Shown here: piece after piece, positions 11,750-21,937 of the stretch
Position numbering within the stretch: the first letter of the stretch is position 1
Layout: each line of letters begins with the position of its first letter
Translations under genes and position numbers: made by a program
Assembly (NCBI GenBank): GCA_002435715.1
Contig: DISD01000086.1
Coordinates: 1 to 64,000, forward strand
DNA: 64,000 bases
Direction of reading: 5' to 3'
Source: Rhodospirillaceae bacterium UBA6219
GTDB lineage: Bacteria; Pseudomonadota; Alphaproteobacteria; Rhodospirillales; Magnetospirillaceae
Notes under the pieces: model-generated
What the model was told of the DNA's origin: nothing
Database searches by the model: none
The model's input: the letters and a program-made list of their open reading frames with translations, nothing else

Positions 11750-11779
11750 CGCCATGGCCGGAAACATCCGGCCATGGCG
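11750..11779 (+). terminator. urtA-urtB intercistronic hairpin
   Basis: CGCCATGGCCGG and CCGGCCATGGCG form a perfect 12-bp stem with a 6-base loop, starting 7 bases after the urtA stop and followed only by TCCTTTCTG. Without a long T-run it is more likely an mRNA-stabilising or partial terminator element that raises binding protein over permease than a full terminator. Confidence 0.6.
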
Positions 11780-11814
11780 TCCTTTCTGCCCCAGTCCTTT
11801 CGGGGAGTTCGCCC

Positions 11815-13404
11815 GTGAAAATGCTGAAGCTGGTCCTGGCCCTGCTGGCGCTGATCCTTGTGACGCCGGCCCATGCCGCCGACGACGACTTCGTCCTGCG
11901 CGTACACGCGCTGAACGGCGAATCCTATTCCGACAAGATCGAAGCCGCCGAAGCGCTGGCCGCCCTGGGTGACGGTCGCGCCGCCCCGGTTCTGGAAGCC
12001 CTGGCCGATGGCCGTTTGGGGATCACCCCCGACGGCACCGTGCTGATCGAGCAAGACGGCGTCTATCTGGACCCTCTCAGCGGTCAAGCCGTGCAAGCCA
12101 CCGGCTTTGACGCCATCACCGTCAACAACCGTGTTCGCGGCGTCGCCCGTGGAGCCGCCGCCCGGCTGGCGCTGTTCAGCCCCGATGTGGAAGCCCGCCG
12201 CGCCGCCATGGAATCCATCATGGCCGCAGGTTCCGACGATGCCGCCGAAATGGTGCGCACCGCCCTGGCCAAGGAAACCGATAGCGGCATCAAGACGATG
12301 ATGGCCGCCACCTTGGCCAACCTCGACCTGGTCAGCACCGATCCCGCCCGCCGGCTGGCCGCCATCAACACGCTGAGCGATTCCAACGACCCGCAAATCC
12401 GCTCGCGTCTGGAAAACCTGCTGGAAAGCGAGACCGACCCCGCAGTAAAGCAAGCCGCCGACAAGATGCTGTCGGGCATGACCTTCCGCCTGGGTCTGAT
12501 CGATTTCGGCGCCAACCTGTTCCAGGGCCTGTCCCTGGGCAGCGTGCTGCTGCTGGCCGCCATTGGCTTGGCGGTGACCTTCGGCGTCATGGGGGTCATC
12601 AACATGGCCCATGGCGAGATGATCATGCTGGGCGCCTATACCGCTTATGCGGTCCAGCAATTCTTCCGCGCCGCCCTGCCGCCCGATCTGATCGATTTCT
12701 ATCTGGTCGCCGCCCTGCCCGCCGCTTTCCTGGTCACCGCCTTGGTGGGCATTGCCCTGGAACGCGGCGTGATCCGCTTCCTGTATGGCCGCCCGCTGGA
12801 AACCATGCTGGCCACCTGGGGCATCTCGCTGGTGCTGCAACAGGTGGTGCGCCAGATTTTCGGCGCCACCAACATGGAAGTGGCCAATCCGGCCTGGATG
12901 ACCGGCGGTTGGGAACTGGCCGGCGGCTTCACCCTGACCTACAACCGCGTGGTCATCATCTTCTTCTGCCTGGCGGTGCTGGGCGGTCTGGCCGCGCTTC
13001 TGCGCTATTCCAGCTTTGGCCTGTCCATGCGGGCGGTGACGCAGAACCGCCCCATGGCGTCGGCCATGGGCATTCCCACCGGCCGGGTCGATGCGCTGAC
13101 CTTCGGCCTGGGATCGGGCATCGCCGGCATCGCCGGGGTGGCGCTTTCCCAGATCGGCAATGTCAGTCCCAATCTGGGGCAAGGCTATATCGTCGATTCC
13201 TTCATGGTGGTGGTGTTCGGCGGCGTCGGCTCGCTGTGGGGCACCCTGGTGGGGGCGTTGTCCTTGGGCTTGGTCAACAAGTTCCTGGAACCCTATGCCG
13301 GGGCCATGCTGGGCAAGATCCTGGTTCTGGTTTTCATCATTCTTTTCATCCAAAAGCGCCCGCGCGGCTTGTTCGCGCTCAAGGGCCGCTCGGTGGAATC
13401 GTAA
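11815..13404 (+). CDS. urtB: Urea ABC transporter, permease UrtB
   Basis: This is one of two membrane permease subunits of the urea importer, 529 residues. The first 21 residues are a signal-like segment ending THAHA-type (TPAHA). Residues about 22-230 form the long helical N-terminal extension known in UrtB but not in LivH-type permeases. The rest (about 235-529) is the LivH-like membrane domain, with MGVINMAHGEMIMLGAY and the GLGSGIAGIAGVALS segments. The GTG at 11815 is chosen because GGGGAG lies 7 bases before it; an ATG two codons later is possible. UrtC follows after 12 bases. Confidence 0.95.
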   Translation: MKMLKLVLALLALILVTPAHAADDDFVLRVHALNGESYSDKIEAAEALAALGDGRAAPVLEALADGRLGITPDGTVLIEQDGVYLDPLSGQAVQATGFDAITVNNRVRGVARGAAARLALFSPDVEARRAAMESIMAAGSDDAAEMVRTALAKETDSGIKTMMAATLANLDLVSTDPARRLAAINTLSDSNDPQIRSRLENLLESETDPAVKQAADKMLSGMTFRLGLIDFGANLFQGLSLGSVLLLAAIGLAVTFGVMGVINMAHGEMIMLGAYTAYAVQQFFRAALPPDLIDFYLVAALPAAFLVTALVGIALERGVIRFLYGRPLETMLATWGISLVLQQVVRQIFGATNMEVANPAWMTGGWELAGGFTLTYNRVVIIFFCLAVLGGLAALLRYSSFGLSMRAVTQNRPMASAMGIPTGRVDALTFGLGSGIAGIAGVALSQIGNVSPNLGQGYIVDSFMVVVFGGVGSLWGTLVGALSLGLVNKFLEPYAGAMLGKILVLVFIILFIQKRPRGLFALKGRSVES

Positions 13405-13416
13405 GGGGGACCGCCG

Positions 13417-14501
13417 ATGCTTAGCGAAAAGACTTTCTGGACCGGCTTCACCGTGCTGGGGCTGTTGTTCCTGGTGGTGCTGCCGATCCTGAACCTGGCT
13501 GTGCCGGAAGGCTCGGCCCTGCATCTGCCCAATTACATGATCACCTTGATCGGTAAATATCTGTGCTACGCCATCCTGGCCATGGCGATGAATTTGGTCT
13601 GGGGCTATTGCGGCGTGCTGTCGCTTGGCCACGGCGCCTTCTTCGCGCTGGGCGGTTACGCCATGGGCATGTACATGATGCGGGCCATCGGCGATCGCGG
13701 CGTTTATGGCAACGCCGATCTGCCCGATTTCATGGTGTTCCTGAACTGGAAGGAATTGCCGTGGTTCTGGATGGGTTTCGACCATTTCGCCTTTGCCCTG
13801 ATCATGGTGATGGTGGTGCCCGGCATCCTGGCCTTTGTCTTCGGCTGGCTGGCGTTTCGGTCGCGCATCAACGGCGTCTATCTGTCCATCGTCACCCAGG
13901 CCATGACTTATGCCTTGATGCTGGCCTTCTTCCGCAACGAAATGGGTTTCGGCGGCAATAACGGCCTGACCGATTTCAAGGACATCCTGGGCTTCGACCT
14001 GACCCAATCGTCCACCAAGATGGGGCTGTACCTGCTGTCGGCCATCATGGTGGGCGCCACCTTCCTGTTGGTGCGCTTCGTCGCCGCCTCGAAACTGGGC
14101 CGCGTCATGATGGCGGTGCGCGACGCCGAAAGCCGGGTGCGGTTCCTGGGCTATTCGGTGACCGGGGTCAAATTGTTCGGCTTTACCCTGTCCGCGATTC
14201 TGGCCGGCATCGCCGGTGCGCTTTACGTGCCGCAGGTGGGCATCATCAACCCCAGTGAATTCTCGCCCGCCAATTCCATCGAAATCGCCATCTGGGTGGC
14301 GGTGGGCGGTCGCGGCACGCTTTTGGGGCCGTTGCTGGGAGCGTTCGCCGTCAACGGCGCCAAGACTTGGCTGACTGGGGCGGCGCCGGAATTGTGGCTG
14401 TTCGCCCTGGGTGCCTTGTTCATCATCGTCACCCTGGCCCTGCCCAAGGGTCTGGTGGGCCTGTGGTCCACCTTGCGGTCCAAGGCCAAGGAGAAGGCGC
14501 A

Positions 14502-14505
<4 letters not shown>
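13417..14505 (+). CDS. urtC: Urea ABC transporter, permease UrtC
   Basis: This 362-residue LivM-like permease pairs with UrtB. It has about ten hydrophobic segments and the conserved WGYCGVLSLGHGAFFALGGY block (residues about 62-81) and EAMSRVRFLGY-like loop (DAESRVRFLGYSV), which contacts the ATPases. AAGGGGGA lies before the ATG. The stop overlaps the urtD start as ATGA (14502-14505), showing tight coupling. Confidence 0.95.
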
Positions 14506-15296
<791 letters not shown>

Positions 15297-15298
15297 TC

Positions 15299-16009
15299 AT
15301 GCTGATGGTGGAAAACGTCAACTTGTATTACGGCGCCAGCCACGCGCTTCGTGGCGTGTCGCTGAAGGCCGGGACCGGCCGCGTCACTTGTGTGCTGGGC
15401 CGCAACGGCGTCGGCAAGACCAGCCTGATGCGCGCCATCATGGGCCTGCAGGCGGTGAAAAGCGGTGTCGTCCAGTGGGAAGGCGCCGACATCACCCCCA
15501 TGCCGTCCTATCAACGGGCCCGCGCCGGCATCGGTTTCGTCCCCCAGGGCCGCGAGATTTTCGCCCGCCTGACGGTGAAGGAAAACCTGGAAACCGGCTT
15601 TTCGCCCCTGAAGCGGGCCATGCGCACCATCCCGGCGGAGATCTTCGAATTGTTCCCGGTGCTGGGCGAGATGATGCACCGGCGCGGCGGCGATCTGTCG
15701 GGCGGCCAGCAACAGCAATTGGCCATCGCCCGTGCCCTGGTCACCCGCCCGCGCCTGCTGATCCTGGACGAACCCACCGAAGGTATCCAGCCCAGCATCA
15801 TCAAGGATATCGGCCGGGTCATCCGGCTGCTGGCGGAAAACCGGATCAAGGCCTTCGATCCCATGGCCATCGTGCTGGTCGAGCAATATTTCGACTTCGC
15901 CAAGGAACTGGCCGACGATTATCTTGTGATGGATCGCGGCGAGGTCATCCTGGCCGGCGAAACGGCAAATATGGTCGAGGCCGATGTCCGCAAACACCTC
16001 ACCGTCTGA
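15299..16009 (+). CDS. urtE: Urea ABC transporter, ATP-binding protein UrtE
   Basis: This is a LivF-type ATPase of 236 residues, the partner of UrtD. It shows Walker A GRNGVGKTS, signature LSGGQQQQLAIARAL, Walker B LLILDEPTEGIQPSI and the H-loop VEQYFDFA, where the usual LivF/UrtE Gln-Tyr replaces the histidine motif. The ATG at 15299 lies two bases after the urtD stop. Its last 26 bases overlap the start of ureD, which joins transport and urease genes into one unit. Confidence 0.95.
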   Translation: MLMVENVNLYYGASHALRGVSLKAGTGRVTCVLGRNGVGKTSLMRAIMGLQAVKSGVVQWEGADITPMPSYQRARAGIGFVPQGREIFARLTVKENLETGFSPLKRAMRTIPAEIFELFPVLGEMMHRRGGDLSGGQQQQLAIARALVTRPRLLILDEPTEGIQPSIIKDIGRVIRLLAENRIKAFDPMAIVLVEQYFDFAKELADDYLVMDRGEVILAGETANMVEADVRKHLTV

Positions 16010-16835
16010 GGCCCAACTCACCCGGATGCACGGCAAGGCCGAGCTGGGCTTCGTCCATGTGGACGGGGCCGACCGGCTGGGCCGCCTTTATCAACGGGCA
16101 CCGCTGCGCGTGCTGTTTCCCACCCCCCCCAAGGACGAAGTGCCCCAGGCGGCGCTGGTCACCACCTCGGGCGGGTTGGCCGGGGGCGACATCCTGGAAG
16201 TCGCCATCCATGCCGGCCCCGCAGCCCAAGCCTTGGTGGTGGGATCGGCGGCGGAAAAGGTCTATCGCTCTACTGGCCCCGACACCCTGGTCGCGGTGGA
16301 TTTGACCGCTGATAGCGGTGCCCGCCTGGAATATCTGCCCCAGGAAACCATTTTGTTCGACGGATCGCGCCTGCGCCGCACCACCAATATCCAGGCCGCC
16401 GCCGATGCATGCGTGCTGGCCGGCGAAATGCTGGTCTTTGGGCGTCATGCACGGGGCGAGGTACTGACCCACGGCTTGCTGCGCGAAGCCTGGGAGGTGC
16501 GCGTCGACGAAAGACTGGTCTGGGCCGATTGCCTGCACATGCAAGACGATCTGCGCGCCGTGCTCGACGCGCCCGCCGGTTTCGGCGGGGCGGTGGCGGC
16601 GGCGTCGCTGGTGCTGCTCGGCGACGACCTGCAAAGCCATCGCGACCATCTGCGCGATCTGCTGGCCGATTATCCCGGCCGTTTCGGCGCCGGTGTGGTG
16701 GCGGGAATCCTGGTGGCCCGCTGGCTGGACCATGATCCGGCGCGGCTGCGCGCCAGTTTCGGCCAAGCCTGGAAGGCTTTGCGGCATCGAGCCATGAACC
16801 GACCGGCCTGCTTGCCGCGTCTTTGGGACATCTAA
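15984..16835 (+). CDS. ureD: Urease accessory protein UreD
   Basis: UreD (UreH) binds apo-urease and, with UreF and UreG, guides nickel into the active site. The 283-residue product has family blocks GKAELGFVHVDG near the start, PLRVLFPTPP, TTSGGLAGGD and YLPQETILFDG. The ATG at 15984 lies inside urtE; a second ATG at 16026 (residue 15, just before HGKAELGF) would also fit the family start, and neither has a strong ribosome binding site. Fifteen bases separate it from ureA, which has GGGGGAG. Confidence 0.92.
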   Translation: MSANTSPSEAQLTRMHGKAELGFVHVDGADRLGRLYQRAPLRVLFPTPPKDEVPQAALVTTSGGLAGGDILEVAIHAGPAAQALVVGSAAEKVYRSTGPDTLVAVDLTADSGARLEYLPQETILFDGSRLRRTTNIQAAADACVLAGEMLVFGRHARGEVLTHGLLREAWEVRVDERLVWADCLHMQDDLRAVLDAPAGFGGAVAAASLVLLGDDLQSHRDHLRDLLADYPGRFGAGVVAGILVARWLDHDPARLRASFGQAWKALRHRAMNRPACLPRLWDI

Positions 16836-16850
16836 GGGGGAGAAACAACA

Positions 16851-17153
16851 ATGAACCTGAGCCCAAGGGAAAAGGACAAGCTGCTGGTGGCCATGGCCGC
16901 CATGGTGGCGCGCCGCCGACTCGATCGTGGCGTCAAACTGAACTATCCGGAAGCGGTGGCGTTGATCACCGATTTCGTCGTCGAAGGGGCGCGCGACGGC
17001 CGCCCGGTGGCCGAACTGATGGCAGACGGCGCTAATGTGATCAGCCGCGCCCAGGTCATGGACGGCATCGCCGAGATGATCCATGAAATCCAGGTGGAAG
17101 CCACCTTCCCCGACGGCACCAAGTTGGTGACCGTCCACAACCCCATCCGCTAA
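16851..17153 (+). CDS. ureA: Urease gamma subunit
   Basis: At 100 residues this is the standard length of the small urease subunit. It opens with NLSPREKDKLLVAMAA and ends with FPDGTKLVTVHNPI, both typical. It packs against UreC and UreB in the cytoplasmic enzyme. AAGGGGGAG upstream is a strong ribosome binding site, and ureB follows after 10 bases. Confidence 0.97.
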   Translation: MNLSPREKDKLLVAMAAMVARRRLDRGVKLNYPEAVALITDFVVEGARDGRPVAELMADGANVISRAQVMDGIAEMIHEIQVEATFPDGTKLVTVHNPIR

Positions 17154-17163
17154 GGGGGCAGCC

Positions 17164-17478
17164 ATGATCCCGGGCGAAATCATCACTGGCGACGGTTCCA
17201 TCGACCTGAATGCCGGGCGCACCACCATCGTGGTGGACGTCGCCAATAAAGGCGACCGCCCCATCCAGGTGGGCAGCCATTACCATTTCTTCGAGACCAA
17301 TGCGGCGCTTTCCTTTGATCGTGCCAAGACCAAGGGCTTCCGCCTGGACATCCCCGCCGGCACCGCCACCCGGTTCGAGCCGGGCCAGACCCGCACCGTG
17401 ACCTTGGTGGCCTATGCCGGAACCGGCGAGGTTTGGGGATTCAATGGTTTGGTCAATGGCAAGCTGGTGGGGGGCTGA
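17164..17478 (+). CDS. ureB: Urease beta subunit
   Basis: This 104-residue subunit shows the family start IPGEIITGDGSIDLN and the VGSHYHFFE block. The end (TGEVWGFNGLVNG) is also typical. GGGGGCA lies just before the ATG, and ureC starts four bases after its stop. It forms the (alpha-beta-gamma)3 enzyme with UreA and UreC. Confidence 0.97.
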   Translation: MIPGEIITGDGSIDLNAGRTTIVVDVANKGDRPIQVGSHYHFFETNAALSFDRAKTKGFRLDIPAGTATRFEPGQTRTVTLVAYAGTGEVWGFNGLVNGKLVGG

Positions 17479-17482
17479 GACC

Positions 17483-19188
<1,706 letters not shown>

Positions 19189-19189
<1 letters not shown>

Positions 19190-19668
19190 TGCGTCGCGCC
19201 ATCGCCCACCACCCGGCCCAGACCTGGCCCGGCGACCGCAGCGCCGGGACCGTCACCCTGGCCGCCGCCGACCGCCATCGGCGGCGGGTGGCGTTGTCCG
19301 ACGATGCCGGCAGCGGCTTTCTGCTGGACCTGCCGCGCGCCGTGCAGATGAAGGACGGAGACGGACTGGAACTGGAAGACGGCGGCTTTGTCCGTGTCGT
19401 CGCCGCCGACGAAGAGGTGATCGACATCTCGTGCCGGACCGAAGCCGAATTCGCCCGCATCGCCTGGCATATCGGCAACCGCCATGTGCCGGTACAGATT
19501 CTGGCCAACCGGGCCATGCGCGTCGGTCTGGACCATGTGCTGCTGGGGCTGCTGGAAGGCCAGGGCGTGCAGGTCTGGCGGCGCCGCGCCCCCTTTCAGC
19601 CGGAATCGGGGGCTTATGACCCTCATGGTCTGATGGAGGCGCCGGCTCCGTTGGTGCGCCGCGCATGA
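19189..19668 (+). CDS. ureE: Urease accessory protein UreE
   Basis: UreE is the nickel metallochaperone that supplies UreG. This 159-residue form has the N-terminal peptide-binding-like domain (DDAGSGFLLDLPRAVQMKDGD) and the metal-binding domain with HIGNRHVPVQI and GLDHVLLGLL. The C-terminal histidine-rich tail found in Klebsiella UreE is absent; the end is DPHGLMEAPAPLVRRA. It begins in the ureC stop and ends in the ureF start (ATGA), so it is tightly coupled. Confidence 0.93.
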
Positions 19669-20342
19669 ATGCCCTTTTGCGGCTGATGACCTGGCTGTCG
19701 CCGGCCTTTCCGGTGGGCGGCTTCAGTTATTCCCACGGATTGGAACGGGCCGTCGAACAGGGCTTGGTCACCGACCGCGCCGGCCTGATCAGCTGGGTCG
19801 ACACCATCTTGCGCCATGGTGCCGGACGATCCGACGCGGCAATGTTGTTGGAAGCCCATGCAGCCCAGGACGACAGCAAACGCCTGGACAAACTGGTGGA
19901 ACTGGCCGACGCCCTTCGCCCCAGTGCCGAACTGGCCCTGGAATCCAGCGCCCAAGGCACTGCCTTTTTGAACACGGTGGCCAATGTCTGGCCCGATCCC
20001 TGGCTGGACCAGTGGAAAATCCGCCTGCGCGAACAAGGCCGCGCCCCGGCCTATGCGGTGGCGGTGGGCATGGTGGCATCCCGCTGCGATGTCGCCGCGT
20101 TGGATGCCTGCGCCGCTTTCCTGCATGCCTTCGCCGCCAATCTGGTGTCGGCGGCGGTGCGGCTGGTGCCCTTGGGCCAGACCGACGGCATGAAGGCCGT
20201 CGCCGCTTTGGAACCCGTCGCCCTGGATTGCGCCCAAGCCGCTTTGGGGCGTCCCTTCGCCGATCTGGGCGGCGCCACCCCCATGGTGGATTGGTGCAGC
20301 CTGACCCACGAAACCCAATACACAAGGTTGTTTAGGTCGTAA
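19665..20342 (+). CDS. ureF: Urease accessory protein UreF
   Basis: UreF, 225 residues, acts with UreD to recruit UreG and control activation. It opens with LLRLMTWLSPAFPVGGFSYSHGLE-type sequence (SPAFPVGGFSYSHG visible at about 11-24) and ends with the family C-terminus ETQYTRLFRS, so it is intact. It overlaps ureE by four bases. After it the normal coupling breaks: 597 bases of AT-rich sequence with a separate ORF precede ureG. Confidence 0.94.
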   Translation: MNALLRLMTWLSPAFPVGGFSYSHGLERAVEQGLVTDRAGLISWVDTILRHGAGRSDAAMLLEAHAAQDDSKRLDKLVELADALRPSAELALESSAQGTAFLNTVANVWPDPWLDQWKIRLREQGRAPAYAVAVGMVASRCDVAALDACAAFLHAFAANLVSAAVRLVPLGQTDGMKAVAALEPVALDCAQAALGRPFADLGGATPMVDWCSLTHETQYTRLFRS

Positions 20343-20369
20343 CATCACCGCACCAGACAACCATTGACA

Positions 20370-20397
20370 TTGACAAGGTAATGGAAACCACTACTCT
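20370..20397 (+). promoter_or_regulatory. Predicted sigma-70-type promoter of the AT-rich ORF
   Basis: A perfect TTGACA (20370-20375) is followed after 16 bases by TACTCT (20392-20397). A second TTGACA overlaps six bases upstream. It lies just after ureF and about 34 bases before the ATG of the AT-rich ORF, so this insert probably brings its own promoter, which would also read into ureG. Confidence 0.5.
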
Positions 20398-20430
20398 CTC
20401 AAACACAACACACCTACTAATGAGAATAAA

Positions 20431-20943
20431 ATGGACAGCAATAAATCAGACAATGAAGATCCATTCGCTCAAATAGTAAACATGTTCCTAGCAACACTCA
20501 GAACAGTAGTTACTGTAATAATTATTTTTGGAATAATTGTAATATTATTGATAATATACGATGGCATAAACCCAGGCCACGGCCAAGCATCCGCAATAAC
20601 CGCATCAAAAGATATAATAAACGCAGTCATTGGACTTGCAAAAGATATCTGGTCTACCATATCACCCATACTTCAACTAGCAGCAGTAATGTTTATTGTA
20701 TGGTGGTTTTTCAAAAAATCAGGAATATCACTTACTGATATAGGATCTTCTAGCGAAACACAAAAAATACTAGCCATTACGGTCATCTCATCTCTGTGCC
20801 TTGCAGCCTTTGTTAACACAGAGGCAGCCAATATACTCAAAGACATCGCCCTCGTTGTTGTTGGATTTTACTTTGGGTCAAAGCAAACCGACAACACATC
20901 CAATACCCCCCTAAGTTCAAATAGGGAGACGGATAATAAATGA
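20431..20943 (+). CDS. AT-rich membrane protein of unknown function between ureF and ureG
   Basis: I do not recognise this 170-residue protein. It has a charged N-terminus (DSNKSDNEDP), four predicted membrane segments (about 25-44, 76-95, 112-129, 136-150) with the last ending GFYFGSK, and a hydrophilic Asn/Thr/Ser tail. Its base and codon use differ sharply from all neighbours: 17 of 60 bases are G or C at 20521-20580, against 44 of 60 at 20221-20280 in ureF. The ribosome binding site is weak (GAGAA). Its stop overlaps the ureG start as ATGA (20940-20943), so ureG is likely translated in coupling with it. The size and GFYFGS ending are loosely like small phage or holin-type membrane proteins, but that is not a firm match. 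Recent acquisition is the likely origin. Confidence 0.7.
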   Translation: MDSNKSDNEDPFAQIVNMFLATLRTVVTVIIIFGIIVILLIIYDGINPGHGQASAITASKDIINAVIGLAKDIWSTISPILQLAAVMFIVWWFFKKSGISLTDIGSSSETQKILAITVISSLCLAAFVNTEAANILKDIALVVVGFYFGSKQTDNTSNTPLSSNRETDNK

Positions 20944-21548
20944 GCGCTTTCCGTATCGGCATCGGCGGGCCGGTGGGGTCGGGCAAGACCGCCCTGACCC
21001 TGGCTTTGTGCCTGCATTTCCGCGATCACTACGACATCGCCGCCATCACCAACGACGTCTATACCCGCGAGGATTGCGAATTCCTGACCAAGAACGGCGC
21101 GCTGCCCCCCGACCGCATCATGGGGGTGGAAACCGGCGGCTGCCCGCATACCGCCATCCGCGAGGACGCATCCATCAATCTGGCGGCAGTGGACGACATG
21201 CAGGCCCGCCATCCCGATCTGGAATTACTGTTGATCGAATCGGGCGGCGACAATTTGACCGCCACCTTCAGCCCGGAACTGGCCGACATCACCCTTTACG
21301 TCATCGACGTGGCCGCCGGCGACAAATTGCCCCGGAAGGGCGGCCCCGGCATCACCCGGTCCGATCTGTTGATCATCAACAAGATTGATCTGGCGCCGCT
21401 GGTCGGCGCCAGCCTGGAAGTGATGGAACGCGACAGCCGCAAGATGCGGGCTGAACGCCCGTTCGTGTTTTCTAACATGAAGACCGGCCAGGGTCTGGCC
21501 GACATCGCCGCCTTCATCGTCAAGGCCGGCGGCCTGCGTCCAGTGTAA
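20940..21548 (+). CDS. ureG: Urease accessory GTPase UreG
   Basis: UreG is the SIMIBI GTPase that carries nickel from UreE to the UreDF-urease complex. The 202-residue product has the P-loop GGPVGSGKT (9-17), the invariant Cys68-Pro69-His70 nickel motif, the LLLIESGGDNL switch region and the NKIDL guanine motif. GC content and codon use are those of the chromosome. The start overlaps the stop of the AT-rich ORF by four bases, and AGGGAGA, its best ribosome binding site, lies within that foreign ORF. Confidence 0.97.
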   Translation: MSAFRIGIGGPVGSGKTALTLALCLHFRDHYDIAAITNDVYTREDCEFLTKNGALPPDRIMGVETGGCPHTAIREDASINLAAVDDMQARHPDLELLLIESGGDNLTATFSPELADITLYVIDVAAGDKLPRKGGPGITRSDLLIINKIDLAPLVGASLEVMERDSRKMRAERPFVFSNMKTGQGLADIAAFIVKAGGLRPV

Positions 21549-21616
21549 CCTGGGCTACAGACGCCGCCGCTTCGCCCCGCTTAGGCTTGCTTCATTGCTG
21601 ATCAATGGAGGAAGCC

Positions 21617-21922
21617 ATGAAGTCCATGCGTTTGTTCGTCGACACCCACGACGTCGCCAACAACACCTTTCCCGCCGGTTTGACCGCCGAACAATTCGAA
21701 GGTTTCTTCGCCCAATACCAAGACGCCTGTCAGGCCGAGGGCGTGGTGTTGCTGAACGTCGATGTGGGGCTGGAAGCCGGCCGCGCTTTCTGCCTGAACC
21801 TGGCCCCCGACGCCGAATCCATCCGCCGCGCCCATGACCGCGTCGGTCTTCCCTTCGATTCCATCACCGAGGTCAAAAGCGCCAGCCCCGGCACCTTGTT
21901 CTTCCGACCGAACGCGGCTTAA
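21617..21922 (+). CDS. DUF4242 family protein, possible nickel-binding protein
   Basis: This 101-residue protein fits the DUF4242/SCO4226 family, whose Streptomyces member is described as nickel-binding. Family features visible are LTAEQFEGFFA, GVVLLNVDV, the FCLNLAPDAESIRRAHDRVGLP block and a final TEV segment. The ATG at 21617 is preferred to the one at 21605 because GGAGGA lies between them. It sits 68 bases after ureG, so a role in nickel supply or sensing for urease is attractive, though proposed only from family and position. Confidence 0.7.
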   Translation: MKSMRLFVDTHDVANNTFPAGLTAEQFEGFFAQYQDACQAEGVVLLNVDVGLEAGRAFCLNLAPDAESIRRAHDRVGLPFDSITEVKSASPGTLFFRPNAA

Positions 21923-21937
21923 GCCAAGGAGGCGGCC

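Noticed and set aside
20431..20943. Toxin-antitoxin, phage holin or insertion sequence between ureF and ureG
   Set aside because: There is no second small gene, transposase or flanking inverted repeat, and the holin-like look rests only on size and helices.
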